DNA of 64,000 bases from Myxococcus virescens (GCF_900101905.1 NZ_FNAJ01000021.1:1-64000); one strand, 5' to 3'; counted from the stretch's first letter, positions 8,861 to 18,398 are shown. The notes: a model not told the origin generated them from the sequence alone. Made by a program: numbers and translations.

Positions 8861-10582
8861 ATGAGCACATCCGTCTACTCCCGTTACCGCGCCGCCTTCG
8901 CCCAGGCTCTTGCCACTGCCCTGGGCGTGCCGGCCGCCGACATCGAAGCCCAGGTCAAGCCCGCCGAGCCGGCGCACGGCGACCTCAGCTTCGCCACCTT
9001 CCCTCTCGCCAAGGCCCAGAAGAAGGCCCCGCCCGCCATCGCCGCCGGGCTGGCGCAGTCGCTCAGCGTCCCCGGGCTGGAAATCAAGGCCGTGGGTCCG
9101 TACGTCAACGCGCGCTTCCCCACCCTGCCCTTCACGGCGGAGGTCATCGACGCCGCGCGAGGCGCGGGCATCCGCTACGGCGGTGACGAGGACGCGGGCC
9201 GCGGCAAGACGGTGGCCATCGACTACTCGTCGCCGAACATCGCCAAGCCCATTGGCTTCCACCACATCCGCACGACGTTCCTCGGCCACTGCATCGCCAA
9301 CATCTACCGGGCGCTGGGCTGGCGGGTGGAAGGCATCAACTACCTGGGCGACTGGGGCAAACAGTTCGGCCTGGTGGCCGTGGGCTTCCAGGAGTACGGC
9401 GACCCGGCCCGCATCGACGACATGGGCCACCTGGTGGAGGTGTACGTCAAGGCCAACAAGCGCGCCGAGGCCGAGCCCGAGTTCGACGAGAAGGCCCGCG
9501 CCTTCTTCCGCCGCATGGAGGCCGGTGACGCCGAGGCCCTCAAACTCTGGAACCAGTTCCGGGACACCAGCATCAAGGGCTTCAAGAAGATCTACGCGCG
9601 GATGGGCATCGAGTTCGAGCACATCGAGGGAGAGAGCCGCTACCAGGGGAAGATGGACGCGGTCATCGACCAGATTGCGAAGAAGCCCGGCGTGAAGGAG
9701 TCGCAGGGCGCGCTCATCGTCGACCTGCCCTACGCGGAGAACGAGCCGCCCATCCTGCTGAAGAAGAACGACGGCAGCACGCTGTACGCCACGCGTGACC
9801 TGGCCGCCGCCCAAGACCGGTACGAGCGCTTCCAGTTCGACAAGTCGCTCTACGTCGTCGCGCAGGACCAGGCGCTGCACTTCCGGCAGGTGTTCCGCAC
9901 GCTGAAGGAGATGGACCTGCCCTGGGCGGACCGCGCCGTCCATGTCGCGTTCGGCCGCATCCACGGCATGAGCACGCGCAAGGGCCAGGTGGTTCAGCTC
10001 AACGACGTGCTGGACGAGGCGCGCGAGCGCGTCTCCGTCAAGGTGCGGGAGAACGTGGAGGCCGGCCGCATCCAGACGGATGACGCGGACGCCCTCTCCG
10101 AGCAGATCGCCCTGGGCGCCATTGCCTTCGGCGACCTCAAGCACAAGCGCGCCAGCGACTACACCTTCGACTGGGACGAGGTGCTCAGCTTCGAGGGCCA
10201 CACCGGCCCCTATCTCCAGTACGCCCACGCGCGCGCCGTCAACGTGCTGCGCAAGGGCGGTGGCGCGCCGGCCAGCTACGACGCGGCCCTGCTGACGCTC
10301 CCCGAGGAGCAGGCCCTGCTGCGCGAAATCATGCGCCTGCCCGAGGTGGTCCGTGACGCGGCGGAGCAGTACGAGCCCAGCCTCGTGGCGAGACTGCTGC
10401 TCGACGTGGCCTCGGCGCTCAGCCGCTACTACACGCTGGGCAACCAGGAGCGCGACAAGCGCATCAACGTCGAAGGCAATGACGCGCTGCGTTCCGCGCG
10501 ACTCGCCCTCATCGACGCCGCCCGGGTTACTCTGGCCGCGGGACTGACGCTGCTGGGCATTCCCACGCCCGACAACATGTAG
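8861..10582 (+). CDS. argS: Arginyl-tRNA synthetase with variant HIGH motif
   Basis: This class I synthetase charges tRNA-Arg. The 573-residue protein contains the N-terminal Add-1 domain, then SSPNIAKPIGFHHIRTT, where the canonical HxGH is replaced by GFHH (residues 132-135). The downstream sequence INYLGDWGKQFG and the KMSK-like GMSTRKGQVV are typical, and the C-terminal anticodon-binding domain ends in the usual LTLLGIPTPDNM. The first His of HIGH normally helps ATP activation, so the variant is notable, although the rest of the enzyme looks intact and this is presumably the essential copy. plsB starts 12 bases downstream, which suggests cotranscription. Confidence 0.93.
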   Translation: MSTSVYSRYRAAFAQALATALGVPAADIEAQVKPAEPAHGDLSFATFPLAKAQKKAPPAIAAGLAQSLSVPGLEIKAVGPYVNARFPTLPFTAEVIDAARGAGIRYGGDEDAGRGKTVAIDYSSPNIAKPIGFHHIRTTFLGHCIANIYRALGWRVEGINYLGDWGKQFGLVAVGFQEYGDPARIDDMGHLVEVYVKANKRAEAEPEFDEKARAFFRRMEAGDAEALKLWNQFRDTSIKGFKKIYARMGIEFEHIEGESRYQGKMDAVIDQIAKKPGVKESQGALIVDLPYAENEPPILLKKNDGSTLYATRDLAAAQDRYERFQFDKSLYVVAQDQALHFRQVFRTLKEMDLPWADRAVHVAFGRIHGMSTRKGQVVQLNDVLDEARERVSVKVRENVEAGRIQTDDADALSEQIALGAIAFGDLKHKRASDYTFDWDEVLSFEGHTGPYLQYAHARAVNVLRKGGGAPASYDAALLTLPEEQALLREIMRLPEVVRDAAEQYEPSLVARLLLDVASALSRYYTLGNQERDKRINVEGNDALRSARLALIDAARVTLAAGLTLLGIPTPDNM

Positions 10583-10594
10583 CCGGGAGCATTC

Positions 10595-13150
10595 TTGGAG
10601 ACCGCGCTGTCACCGACTGCGAATCAGGGGACGTCCACACTGAAGGACGAATTCGGCCCCATGGGCCGGGCGCTGGGAACGCGCTACCTGGAGAGCGTGC
10701 ACTTCCCGCCGGAAGCGGAAACAGAGCTCCGGAATCTGCACGCCAAGGGCTTCGTGGTGCACGTCATGCGCACCACCGCCTGGGTGAACTTCCTCTACCT
10801 GACGTGGGCCATGGTGCGCCGGGCGCTGCCGCCCGTGCGCGCCGTGGTGAACCTGCGGCCATGGTTCACCAGACCCTGGCGACAGGCGAAACAGAGCGGT
10901 GACTTCACGCAGCGCTTCGAGCACGCCCGGCAGACGGGGGGCAGCGGTCTGGTCTTCCTGCGCCGCACCGCCCTGCTCCGTCCGTCAGGGAAGGAGACGC
11001 GCGAGGACCCCTTCCCCGCCCTGGTGGCCATGGCCCGCCAGTCCGACAAGCCCGTGTACCTGGTGCCGGAGTTGTTCGTCTGGGAGAAGCGCCCCGCGCG
11101 CCTGAAGCCCAACTGGGTGGACGTGGTGTTCGGCAGCCCCGAGGCACCGGGATTCCTGCACTCGATGCTGGCCTTCTTCCGCAACTACAAGCGCGCGCAG
11201 TTCCGCGTGGGCGAGCCCATCGACCTGCAGCGCTTCGTCGCGGAGAACCCTCGCGACTCGGACGAACTGCTCGCCCGCAAGGCGCGTAGCAGTCTCCACG
11301 TCCACCTCGCGCGCGAAACGCGGGCCGTGTTCGGTCCGCCGGTGAAGCCCGCCTCGCGCGTCATCGAGGAGACGCTGCGCGACAGGTCCCTGCGCAAGGT
11401 GGTGGAGGAGTGCGCGGCGGAATCCGGGCGCAAGCCGGAGAGCGTCCTGCGCGAGGCTCGCCGCAACCTGGAGGCCATCGCCGCCAAGCCCAGCCCCACC
11501 GCGCTGGCATTCACCTCCCCCGTGCTGGAGTGGGTGTTCAACCGCATCTACGACGGCATGCACGTGGACGAGGCCGGCCTCCACCGCGCGCTCAAGGCCG
11601 CGAGCCACGCGCCCATCGTCCTGTGCCCCAGCCACAAGAGCCATGTCGACTACCTGGTGATGAGCTGGGTGCTGTGGAACCGGGGCTACGCGGTGCCCCT
11701 GGTGGCCGCGGGCGCCAACCTCTCCTTCTGGCCCCTGGGCACGTTCTTCCGCCGCTGTGGCGCGTTCTTCCTCCGGCGCTCCTTCAAGGGCGACAAGGTC
11801 TACGCCGCGTCCTTCAAGGCCTACGTGCGCAAGCTGGTGCACGACGGCATCCACCAGGAGTTCTTCCCGGAAGGCGGCCGTTCGCGCACGGGCAAGCTGC
11901 TGTTGCCCAAGCTGGGCATGTTCACCTGGCAGGTGGAGTCCGTGCTGGAGGGCGCGCGCGATGACCTCATCTTCGTGCCGGTGGCCATCGACTACGAGAA
12001 GGTCGTCGAGTCCAGCAGCTACTCGAAGGAGCTGGCTGGCGGAGAGAAGAAGCCCGAGGACCTCAAGGCGCTCTTGAGCACGCCCAAGGTGCTGGCGGCG
12101 CGGTACGGCCGCATCCACCTGGGCTTCGATGAGCCCATCTCCCTGCGCGCGTTCATGCAGGCGCGTGGCATCAACCCGGACGAACCGGTGTCGGACGAGC
12201 AGAAGAAGGGGCTCGTCCGCGCGCTGGGCAACCGGGTGATGTACGGCATCAGCAAGGTGTCCACGGTGACGCCGCACGCGCTGGTCAGCACCGCCCTGCT
12301 CTCGCACCGGCGCCGCGGCCTGACGCAGCGGGAGATGGCGGACCGCATCAACATCCTGCGCCGCATCGCCGTGGAGGAGGGCTCGCCGCAGTCGGTGGAG
12401 ATGCGCAACGCCCCCAGCAACCCGGAGACGATGGGCCCCATCCAGGACGCCATGCGCACGTTCATCTCCGACGAGATGGTGCGCACCCAGGAAGCGCGCG
12501 GCGAGGTCATCTACCAGGTGGAGGAGGCACGCCGCCCGGAGCTGTCCTTCTACAAGAACACGCTGATGAACCTGGTGGCCTCCCGGAGCCTCGTGGCCAA
12601 CGCCATGCTGGCCAGCGGCAGCCCCGCGCCCTACGACACCGTGAAGGAGCGCGCGCTGTTCCTGTCCCGCCTCTTCAAGGTGGAGTTCATCTACCGGGTG
12701 GGCACCACGTTCGACTCCATCTTCGCGGAGACGGTGGAGCGGCTGGAGCGCATGGGCCTGGTGCTCGAGGAGAACGAGACGCTCCGCGTGGCCCCCGAGG
12801 CCCACGCGCGTCCGGACCTGGAGTTCCTGGCCGACATGCTGCGCGACTACCTGGAGGCCTACCTGTTGGCGGCCCTGACGCTCCAGGACGTGGCCACCGG
12901 CGCCGCGGAGGACCGGAAGTCCTTCGTGAAGATGGCCCTGGAAACGGGCCGCGCGGAGTACCACGCCGGCCGCATCACCGCCTCCGAGTCCCTGGCCAAG
13001 GTGACGCTGGAGAACGCGGTGGCGTTCCTCCTGGACCAGAAGCTGCTCATCGAGGCCGACAAGAAGCTGACGCTGGGCCCCGCCGCCACCGAGCAGCAGG
13101 CCCGCACACAGCTCGTGGACGACATCCGTGGGTACCTGAAGCGCGGCTGA
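10595..13150 (+). CDS. plsB: Glycerol-3-phosphate 1-O-acyltransferase
   Basis: An 851-residue PlsB-type enzyme that makes lysophosphatidic acid, the first step of membrane phospholipid synthesis. The acyltransferase domain shows block I CPSHKSHVDYL with the HX4D catalytic pair at residues 347 and 352. Block III, FFPEGGRSRTGKLL, binds glycerol-3-phosphate, and block IV is VPVAIDYEKV. The length is slightly greater than the E. coli enzyme. The TTG start at 10595 is supported by GGGAG seven bases upstream. It directly follows argS. Confidence 0.9.
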   Translation: METALSPTANQGTSTLKDEFGPMGRALGTRYLESVHFPPEAETELRNLHAKGFVVHVMRTTAWVNFLYLTWAMVRRALPPVRAVVNLRPWFTRPWRQAKQSGDFTQRFEHARQTGGSGLVFLRRTALLRPSGKETREDPFPALVAMARQSDKPVYLVPELFVWEKRPARLKPNWVDVVFGSPEAPGFLHSMLAFFRNYKRAQFRVGEPIDLQRFVAENPRDSDELLARKARSSLHVHLARETRAVFGPPVKPASRVIEETLRDRSLRKVVEECAAESGRKPESVLREARRNLEAIAAKPSPTALAFTSPVLEWVFNRIYDGMHVDEAGLHRALKAASHAPIVLCPSHKSHVDYLVMSWVLWNRGYAVPLVAAGANLSFWPLGTFFRRCGAFFLRRSFKGDKVYAASFKAYVRKLVHDGIHQEFFPEGGRSRTGKLLLPKLGMFTWQVESVLEGARDDLIFVPVAIDYEKVVESSSYSKELAGGEKKPEDLKALLSTPKVLAARYGRIHLGFDEPISLRAFMQARGINPDEPVSDEQKKGLVRALGNRVMYGISKVSTVTPHALVSTALLSHRRRGLTQREMADRINILRRIAVEEGSPQSVEMRNAPSNPETMGPIQDAMRTFISDEMVRTQEARGEVIYQVEEARRPELSFYKNTLMNLVASRSLVANAMLASGSPAPYDTVKERALFLSRLFKVEFIYRVGTTFDSIFAETVERLERMGLVLEENETLRVAPEAHARPDLEFLADMLRDYLEAYLLAALTLQDVATGAAEDRKSFVKMALETGRAEYHAGRITASESLAKVTLENAVAFLLDQKLLIEADKKLTLGPAATEQQARTQLVDDIRGYLKRG

Positions 13151-13248
13151 GCGGCCCTCCTTGGCCCCGTCCGCGCCCGCCTCCGCACGGTTCGAGCCAG
13201 GCTGAAGGACATCAAGGTTCGAACACGAGAGGAATAGGAGAAAGCCCG

Positions 13249-14442
13249 TTGGAAGACGCCCCCCCCAGCGATGTTGCGCCCCCTCCACCAGGGCCGCCCT
13301 CTGGCACCCGCTTGAGCACGAGCCCCAAATGGCTCGCGGTGGTGAGCGCCGCGTTTGCACTCGGCGCATTCATCCTCGTGGGCGGCACCGTCCAGCTCGC
13401 GAACCCAGCCTTCGGCATCTGGTTCACCGAGCTGGTCGTGTTCCTGGGCCTGGGCTGGGTGATGCTGCGCAACGCGGGCTGGCGCCCTGTCCTCTACACG
13501 GGGCTGCGGCCGACCCCGCGAGCGGCCACCGTCTTCGGCTTCCTCCTGGGGGTGGCGAACTTCTTCGCGCTGGTGGTTCCCATCCAGTTCCTGGCCCAGT
13601 CGGTGGCGCCGGAGTGGCTGACGCGGATGTTCGACAGCTCGAAGCTGTTCGCGGATCAGACGCCGCTGGAGCTGGCCATCATCCTCACGGGTGTGTCGGT
13701 GGCCGCGCCCTTCTGCGAGGAGTTCTTCTTCCGCGGCATCTTCCAGCGAGGCCTCACCCCACCGGCACCCGCGCCCACCACCGCGCCCCTGATCATCTCC
13801 GCCGTGGTGTTCAGCGCCTTCCACCTGGACCCGGTGGGCTTCCTGGCTCGCACGGAGCTGGGCCTGCTCTTCGGGTGGCTCTACCTGCGGACCGGCTCGC
13901 TGTGGCCCGCCATTGGCGCCCACGCGGCCAACAACCTGGTGTCCTCGGTGCTCTTCCTGTCCGCCAAGGCACTGGGCACGGATGCCTCCGAAGCGACGTC
14001 TGAAGCGACAGACCCCCGCCTGGTGCTCGTGCTCGCCGCGGCGGGCTGGGCGGGCGTGAGCGCCCTGCTCACCTACGCGCGGCGGCAGCCTGGCGTCTGG
14101 GGTCCCGGCGCACGCGCCAGCGACGAGGAAGCCAAGGAGCCCGGCCCCACGCCTTCCCTGGTGCGACTGATGCTTCCCTGGGTGGTGGGGGCCACGGTGT
14201 CACTGGGTCTGCTGGTGGCCGTGGACTCGCGAGGGTTGGCCCTCAACTTCTACGACGCGCAGCACCCGCTGCCGACGCTGGAGTCCCCCCAGGCCCCCGC
14301 GCTGCATGCGGAGCGCAAGGCGCTGAGCGCGCTCCGCGCCTCGGCGCGGCGAGGGGAGCTGCCCATGGAGGCCTACTACGAGGAGCGGGAGCGGCAGATT
14401 CGCGCGCACCGCATCCAAACCGGGCCAGGGCTGAAGCCCTGA
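13249..14442 (+). CDS. CPBP-family (CAAX type) intramembrane metalloprotease
   Basis: A 397-residue multi-spanning membrane protein. The ABI/CPBP signature is complete: EEFFFRGIFQRG with the Glu-Glu and Arg of EExxxR, FSAFHLDP with the metal-binding His, and GAHAANNLV as the last motif. This family includes prenyl-protein and bacteriocin-processing proteases. Two more hydrophobic segments follow, and the C-terminus ends in a short amphipathic SHOCT-like helix (RASARRGELPMEAYYEER). TTG at 13249 is preceded by GGAATAGGAG. It follows plsB by about 100 bases. The substrate is unknown. Confidence 0.85.
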   Translation: MEDAPPSDVAPPPPGPPSGTRLSTSPKWLAVVSAAFALGAFILVGGTVQLANPAFGIWFTELVVFLGLGWVMLRNAGWRPVLYTGLRPTPRAATVFGFLLGVANFFALVVPIQFLAQSVAPEWLTRMFDSSKLFADQTPLELAIILTGVSVAAPFCEEFFFRGIFQRGLTPPAPAPTTAPLIISAVVFSAFHLDPVGFLARTELGLLFGWLYLRTGSLWPAIGAHAANNLVSSVLFLSAKALGTDASEATSEATDPRLVLVLAAAGWAGVSALLTYARRQPGVWGPGARASDEEAKEPGPTPSLVRLMLPWVVGATVSLGLLVAVDSRGLALNFYDAQHPLPTLESPQAPALHAERKALSALRASARRGELPMEAYYEERERQIRAHRIQTGPGLKP

Positions 14443-14458
14443 CCCGCGCCATGCCGCT

Positions 14459-14674
14459 TCAGACGAAGCGGTACGTGCTGACGTGGAAGATGGGACCCAC
14501 CATGGCGCTGGTGAGTGTGTCCCCGTCCACGCGGCCTTCGGCTTCGATGCGCTGACCGTCCTTCTTCAGCTTCCGGTCCCCGCCAGCGAGCTGGTACGTG
14601 GTGCCGTCGTCTCCCTCCAGCACCCAGACGCCCGTTTCGATGTCACGGAAGACGACGCGGCCCGTGAGCTTCAT
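14459..14674 (-). CDS. Small conserved-looking protein, 71 residues
   Basis: A 71-residue protein beginning MKLTGRVVFRDIETGVWVLE. The alternation of hydrophobic and polar residues and segments such as GTTYQLAGG suggest a small beta-barrel. I think of the DUF5818-like group, but I cannot confirm it. The ATG overlaps the stop codon of the upstream subtilisin-like lipoprotein by four bases (ATGA), so translation is coupled. No function is assigned. Confidence 0.7.
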   Translation of the reverse strand: MKLTGRVVFRDIETGVWVLEGDDGTTYQLAGGDRKLKKDGQRIEAEGRVDGDTLTSAMVGPIFHVSTYRFV

Positions 14675-16464
14675 GCGTCCTCCTTCTGGAGCATCGCGCG
14701 GGCGATGACGAGGCAGATGACGGTGTTGAAGCCCAGCCAGGGCTTGGCGAGGAACGCGAAGGGCAGCCACGCCAACGCCGGCGCTCCGGCCCAGGCCGTG
14801 TAGGCCAGGAAGCCCGCGAAGCCGAGCGCCAGGCCCCCCATGGCCGACCGCAGCCCCCGCCACTTGATGGCGGGCAGCGACAGGAGCAGCGGGATGAGCG
14901 CGCTGTAGAACAGCGGGTTCACCGTCCGGCCCCGGCCGAAGATGATGCGCTCCCAGTCCGGCAGGGGCAGCGACGCCACCTGCACCACGTCTCCCGCGGC
15001 CCCCTCAGCGCCCCCGAACCAGCCGCGCAGGAAGAAGGCGCCCACCGTCGAGAGCAACAACGGGATGAGGAAGGCGGGCCGCACCAGCACGTTGAGGTAG
15101 CCCGGCCGCGCACGGCCTCGCAGCGTCAGCAGCACGAACGCCAGCAGCGCCAGCGCCCAGTACAGCGGCGGCCACTGCGCCAAGCCGCCGCCGCGCAGCG
15201 ACGCGAGCGACGCCTCGGCGTTGAGCAGGCCGTGGCCGTACTGCTCGCTCCACGCCTGGTCCGCAGACTTCTTCGCGCCCGCGTAGAGGGCCTGCTCCAC
15301 CTCGTCCGGTCCCTTGGCGCCGGCCGCGTAGAGCATCGCCGCCACCGCCGCGACGTGCGGCGTGGCCATGCTGGTGCCCTGGTAGGACGCGTAGACGAAG
15401 CGCGAGACGTCGCGCGGGTCGAGGGTGTTCTGGAGGATGCCCCCCTGGTCGCCCCGGCGCTTGTCACCGCCCGGCGCGGCGATGTCCAACTCCTTGCCGT
15501 AGGAGGAGTACGGCGCCAGCACACCGTCCGGCCCCACGGCCGACACCGCCACCGCGCCCGGGTACGCCGCGGGGAACTCCACCGTCGCACGCCCGCCATT
15601 GCCGGCCGCGGCCACCACGGTGACGCCCTTCTTGCGCGCGTACTCCACCGCGCTGGCCATCACCTGCGAGTACGCCCCGCCGCCCAGGGACAGGTTGATG
15701 ACGTTCGCACCCTTGTCCGCCGCGAAGCGGATGGCGTCCGCGATGTCCGCCGTGTTCCCGCCACCGAAGTGGTTGAGCACCTTGACGGGCATCAGCGTCG
15801 CCTCGAAGGCCACTCCCGCCACGCCTTCGCCATTGTTGGTGGCCTGGGCGATGGTGCCCGCCACGTGCGTGCCGTGCCCGTGGTCGTCGTTGGCGTGCGC
15901 GTCGTCGTTGACGAAGTCGAAGCCCTTCACGAACTTCACGCCCTGGAGGTCCGGCGCCTGCTTGAAGTCGCCATGGTCCTCGTACGCAATGCCGGTGTCC
16001 AGCACCGCCACCACCACGCCCTTGCCCCGGTTGCGCTCCCAGGCCTTGGGCATGTCGATCATCCGCAGGTTCCACTGCTGCGCGAAGTGCGGGTCGTTCG
16101 GCGTGAAACTGGCGCGGACCTCCATCATCGGCTCGGCGGCCTCCACGGCCGGGTGCTGGCGGATGCGCTCGAGCACCCCGTCCACGTCGTCCACGCCCAC
16201 CGCCACCGTGAGGGCCTCGTCGGCGCTCTCCACGGAGTTGAGCTCCAGGTCGACGCCCCAGTCGGCCTCCCAGGCGTCGAACTCCGCCTTCGTCGTGCCG
16301 TCCTTGAAGTCCACGACGATGGCGCCCGCCACCACGTCCCGCGCATCGAGCGCCCGCAGGTTCGCGGGGGGAGGCGTGTCCTGCTCACGAGAAGCGGACG
16401 CACAGGCGGCCGTCAGCGTCAGGGCCAGCGCCGCGCCACCCAGGGTCCATCGCACCTTCCGCAT
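14671..16464 (-). CDS. Subtilisin-like (S8) serine protease lipoprotein with C-terminal membrane segments
   Basis: A 597-residue peptidase. The N-terminus is a lipoprotein signal peptide with Cys21 in LTLTAACASAS. A propeptide-like region follows, then the catalytic triad Asp156 (AVLDTGIAY), His197 (HGHGTHVAGT) and Ser365 (GTSMATPHVA), with the oxyanion Asn in AAAGNGG. From about residue 430 the sequence turns hydrophobic and contains several likely membrane spans, which is unusual for a secreted subtilase. The start at 16464 is chosen over an upstream ATG because AAGGAG lies seven bases before it and the signal peptide begins there. It is coupled to the small downstream gene. Confidence 0.9.
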   Translation of the reverse strand: MRKVRWTLGGAALALTLTAACASASREQDTPPPANLRALDARDVVAGAIVVDFKDGTTKAEFDAWEADWGVDLELNSVESADEALTVAVGVDDVDGVLERIRQHPAVEAAEPMMEVRASFTPNDPHFAQQWNLRMIDMPKAWERNRGKGVVVAVLDTGIAYEDHGDFKQAPDLQGVKFVKGFDFVNDDAHANDDHGHGTHVAGTIAQATNNGEGVAGVAFEATLMPVKVLNHFGGGNTADIADAIRFAADKGANVINLSLGGGAYSQVMASAVEYARKKGVTVVAAAGNGGRATVEFPAAYPGAVAVSAVGPDGVLAPYSSYGKELDIAAPGGDKRRGDQGGILQNTLDPRDVSRFVYASYQGTSMATPHVAAVAAMLYAAGAKGPDEVEQALYAGAKKSADQAWSEQYGHGLLNAEASLASLRGGGLAQWPPLYWALALLAFVLLTLRGRARPGYLNVLVRPAFLIPLLLSTVGAFFLRGWFGGAEGAAGDVVQVASLPLPDWERIIFGRGRTVNPLFYSALIPLLLSLPAIKWRGLRSAMGGLALGFAGFLAYTAWAGAPALAWLPFAFLAKPWLGFNTVICLVIARAMLQKEDA

Positions 16465-16626
16465 CAGGCCACTCCTTGAGAAACGAAACACGCGTCTGGA
16501 AGACCCCTACGAACGAACGTCACAACGATTGGGTCTGCACCGACAGTCTGGATGTCCCCTCTCCCTGCGTGCAAGGGTGGCAAGGAGGAGAAACGTGAAG
16601 AAGTACGATGGTTTGCGATACGACGG

Positions 16627-17259
16627 TCATCCGCCGGAGAGCCGCCGCAGCCAGGCCGCGACAGCTCGGCCGACCTGAGGAAGGTTCCGCTGGAAGGTAG
16701 GCCCGGCATCGTCGATGACCTCTAAATCGCCTCCCGTCCGAGCGACAGCGGCGGAGACGGCGGCCCGCGGCAGCCGGGTGTCCTCCTCCCCCTGTACCAC
16801 CAGGAGCGGGCACGTCACCCGGGACAGGACTTCCGGCGCCACCAGGGCCGGGGCCACCAGACACAGGCCTCCCACGGCGGGGTGCTTCGCCTGGAGCGCC
16901 AGGGCCACCTGCGCGCCCCCGTGGAGTGACGCCACCGCCAGCGCGTTGGCCCCCGCGTTCTCCAGCAGCATCTGCATGGCGGCCTCCGCGTCCGCCAGCA
17001 GCTCCAGGTCCCGCCCCCGCTTGCCCTGGCTGGCCCCCACGCCCCGGTGATTGAACCGCAGCGTCGGAAAACCCGCGTTCGCCGCCGCCCAGACGAGCTC
17101 CGCCGCGATGACGTGGTCCATGCCGCCCCCTTCGTCCGGCCGGGGCGGAATCACGAGCAGCGGCGGCGCCCGGCTTCCCCGGTGCGTGGTGCCTTCCATG
17201 ACCTCCGACCCCACCGGCACCAGCGTCGCGCGTTCGAGGAACTGACCTTTCTGGACCAT
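16627..17259 (-). CDS. Alpha/beta-hydrolase-fold protein with degenerate catalytic triad
   Basis: A 210-residue cytoplasmic protein resembling small dienelactone-hydrolase-like enzymes. The strand-turn LRFNHRGVGASQG is the usual oxyanion-loop region. At the nucleophile elbow, where the family has GxSxG, the sequence reads SLHGG, placing His113 at the Ser position. The acid Asp160 is kept (QGEEDTRLP). At the expected catalytic His the sequence is DDAGPTF, with Pro187. The triad is therefore incomplete and the protein may be a non-catalytic binding or scaffold protein. The start at 17259 excludes a Trp/Gly-rich upstream extension. Neighbours give no clear role. Confidence 0.7.
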   Translation of the reverse strand: MVQKGQFLERATLVPVGSEVMEGTTHRGSRAPPLLVIPPRPDEGGGMDHVIAAELVWAAANAGFPTLRFNHRGVGASQGKRGRDLELLADAEAAMQMLLENAGANALAVASLHGGAQVALALQAKHPAVGGLCLVAPALVAPEVLSRVTCPLLVVQGEEDTRLPRAAVSAAVARTGGDLEVIDDAGPTFQRNLPQVGRAVAAWLRRLSGG

Positions 17260-17420
17260 GCCCCACCATAAACCCCTCCCCCCTCGCGCGGCCGCGCACA
17301 CGCACCATCCGACAAGAACCCACACACGATTTCACATCGAATCTTCTCCAACCGGAAACTTCCTGCTGGATTCGAGGACAATGGGGAAACACCCCCAGAT
17401 TCCGCAGGAGCCCCCACCCC

Positions 17421-18371
17421 ATGACCACCATCCAGCGCGGACGGAACAGCATCGCGCAGACCTCCCTGAGCACCGCCGACCGCGTTCGTGGAAGTGGCTC
17501 GACCGCCACCAACACCGTGCAGCCTCCCGTGACGGGTGGCGCCGCTCAGCGGGGCGTCGTGGTGGATGGCTTCGACAGCCGCTCCGCGCAGACGCGCGCG
17601 GTGGGTGGCGTCTTCACCGCGCCCGCGGGCTCCAAGGACAAGGTCTTCGACGGCAAGCTGGTGGGCGCCGGCGGCCAGACGTTCGAACCGAATACGCCGC
17701 TCAACCAGGTCCCCGCCTTCGTTCCGGCGAACAACCCGAACGCCACGGCGACGGTCGTCTACGTCAACGGCATCAGCACCAACAAGGACGGTCAGGCGCG
17801 CGAGCTGCAGGCCCTCGCGAACAGCACCGGCATGCGCGCCATCGGCGTGCACAACGCCACGTCCGGAATGCTCGCCGACGTCATCCAGGCCGCGAAGGAC
17901 AAGCTGAACAAGGGCAAGAACCCCGCGGTCGACTCGCTGTCGGACATCGTCTACTCCGAGCTGAAGGCGGGCCGAGACATCCACCTGATGGGCTACAGCC
18001 ACGGCGGCCTCATCACCTCGCGCGCGCTGAAGGATGTCGGCAACCGGCTGCGCATCGAAGATGGGATGTCCAAGGCGCAGGTGGAGCAGCTGCTCAGCCG
18101 CGTCAACGTGGAGACCTTCGGCGCGGCGGCGACCACCTACCCGGACGGCCCCAACTACGTGCACTACGTCAACAACAAGGACGCCGTGCCTGTCATCTTC
18201 GGCCAGGGCAGCAAGGGCTGGACGCCGGGCGACCTGTTCCGCGACGCTGGCAAGGGCGCGCAGGTCCACCACTTCTCCGAGAAGGGCATGTTCAGCGGCG
18301 CCCACTCGCTGACGGAGACGTACCTGAACCACCGCGTCCCGTTCGAAGAGGGCCGCGCCGGCAACTTCTGA
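17421..18371 (+). CDS. Lipase-like alpha/beta hydrolase
   Basis: A 316-residue protein with a Ser/Thr-rich, apparently disordered first 60 residues and no signal peptide. The hydrolase core contains VVYVNGISTNKDGQA and the nucleophile elbow LMGYSHGGLITS with Ser in GYSHGG. The late GAHSLTETYLNH supplies a plausible catalytic His. The layout recalls lipase effectors of polymorphic or secreted toxin systems, but no immunity gene or secretion marker is adjacent. GGAG lies upstream of the ATG. A strong bidirectional terminator follows the gene. Confidence 0.65.
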   Translation: MTTIQRGRNSIAQTSLSTADRVRGSGSTATNTVQPPVTGGAAQRGVVVDGFDSRSAQTRAVGGVFTAPAGSKDKVFDGKLVGAGGQTFEPNTPLNQVPAFVPANNPNATATVVYVNGISTNKDGQARELQALANSTGMRAIGVHNATSGMLADVIQAAKDKLNKGKNPAVDSLSDIVYSELKAGRDIHLMGYSHGGLITSRALKDVGNRLRIEDGMSKAQVEQLLSRVNVETFGAAATTYPDGPNYVHYVNNKDAVPVIFGQGSKGWTPGDLFRDAGKGAQVHHFSEKGMFSGAHSLTETYLNHRVPFEEGRAGNF

Positions 18372-18398
18372 GTCACCCTCCCCTAACGGGAGACAGCG

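Noticed and set aside
10985..13369. A 794-codon minus-strand frame opposite plsB
   Set aside because: Same GC-skew effect. plsB on the plus strand has all acyltransferase blocks, and the antisense product is low-complexity Gly/Ala/Arg/His sequence.
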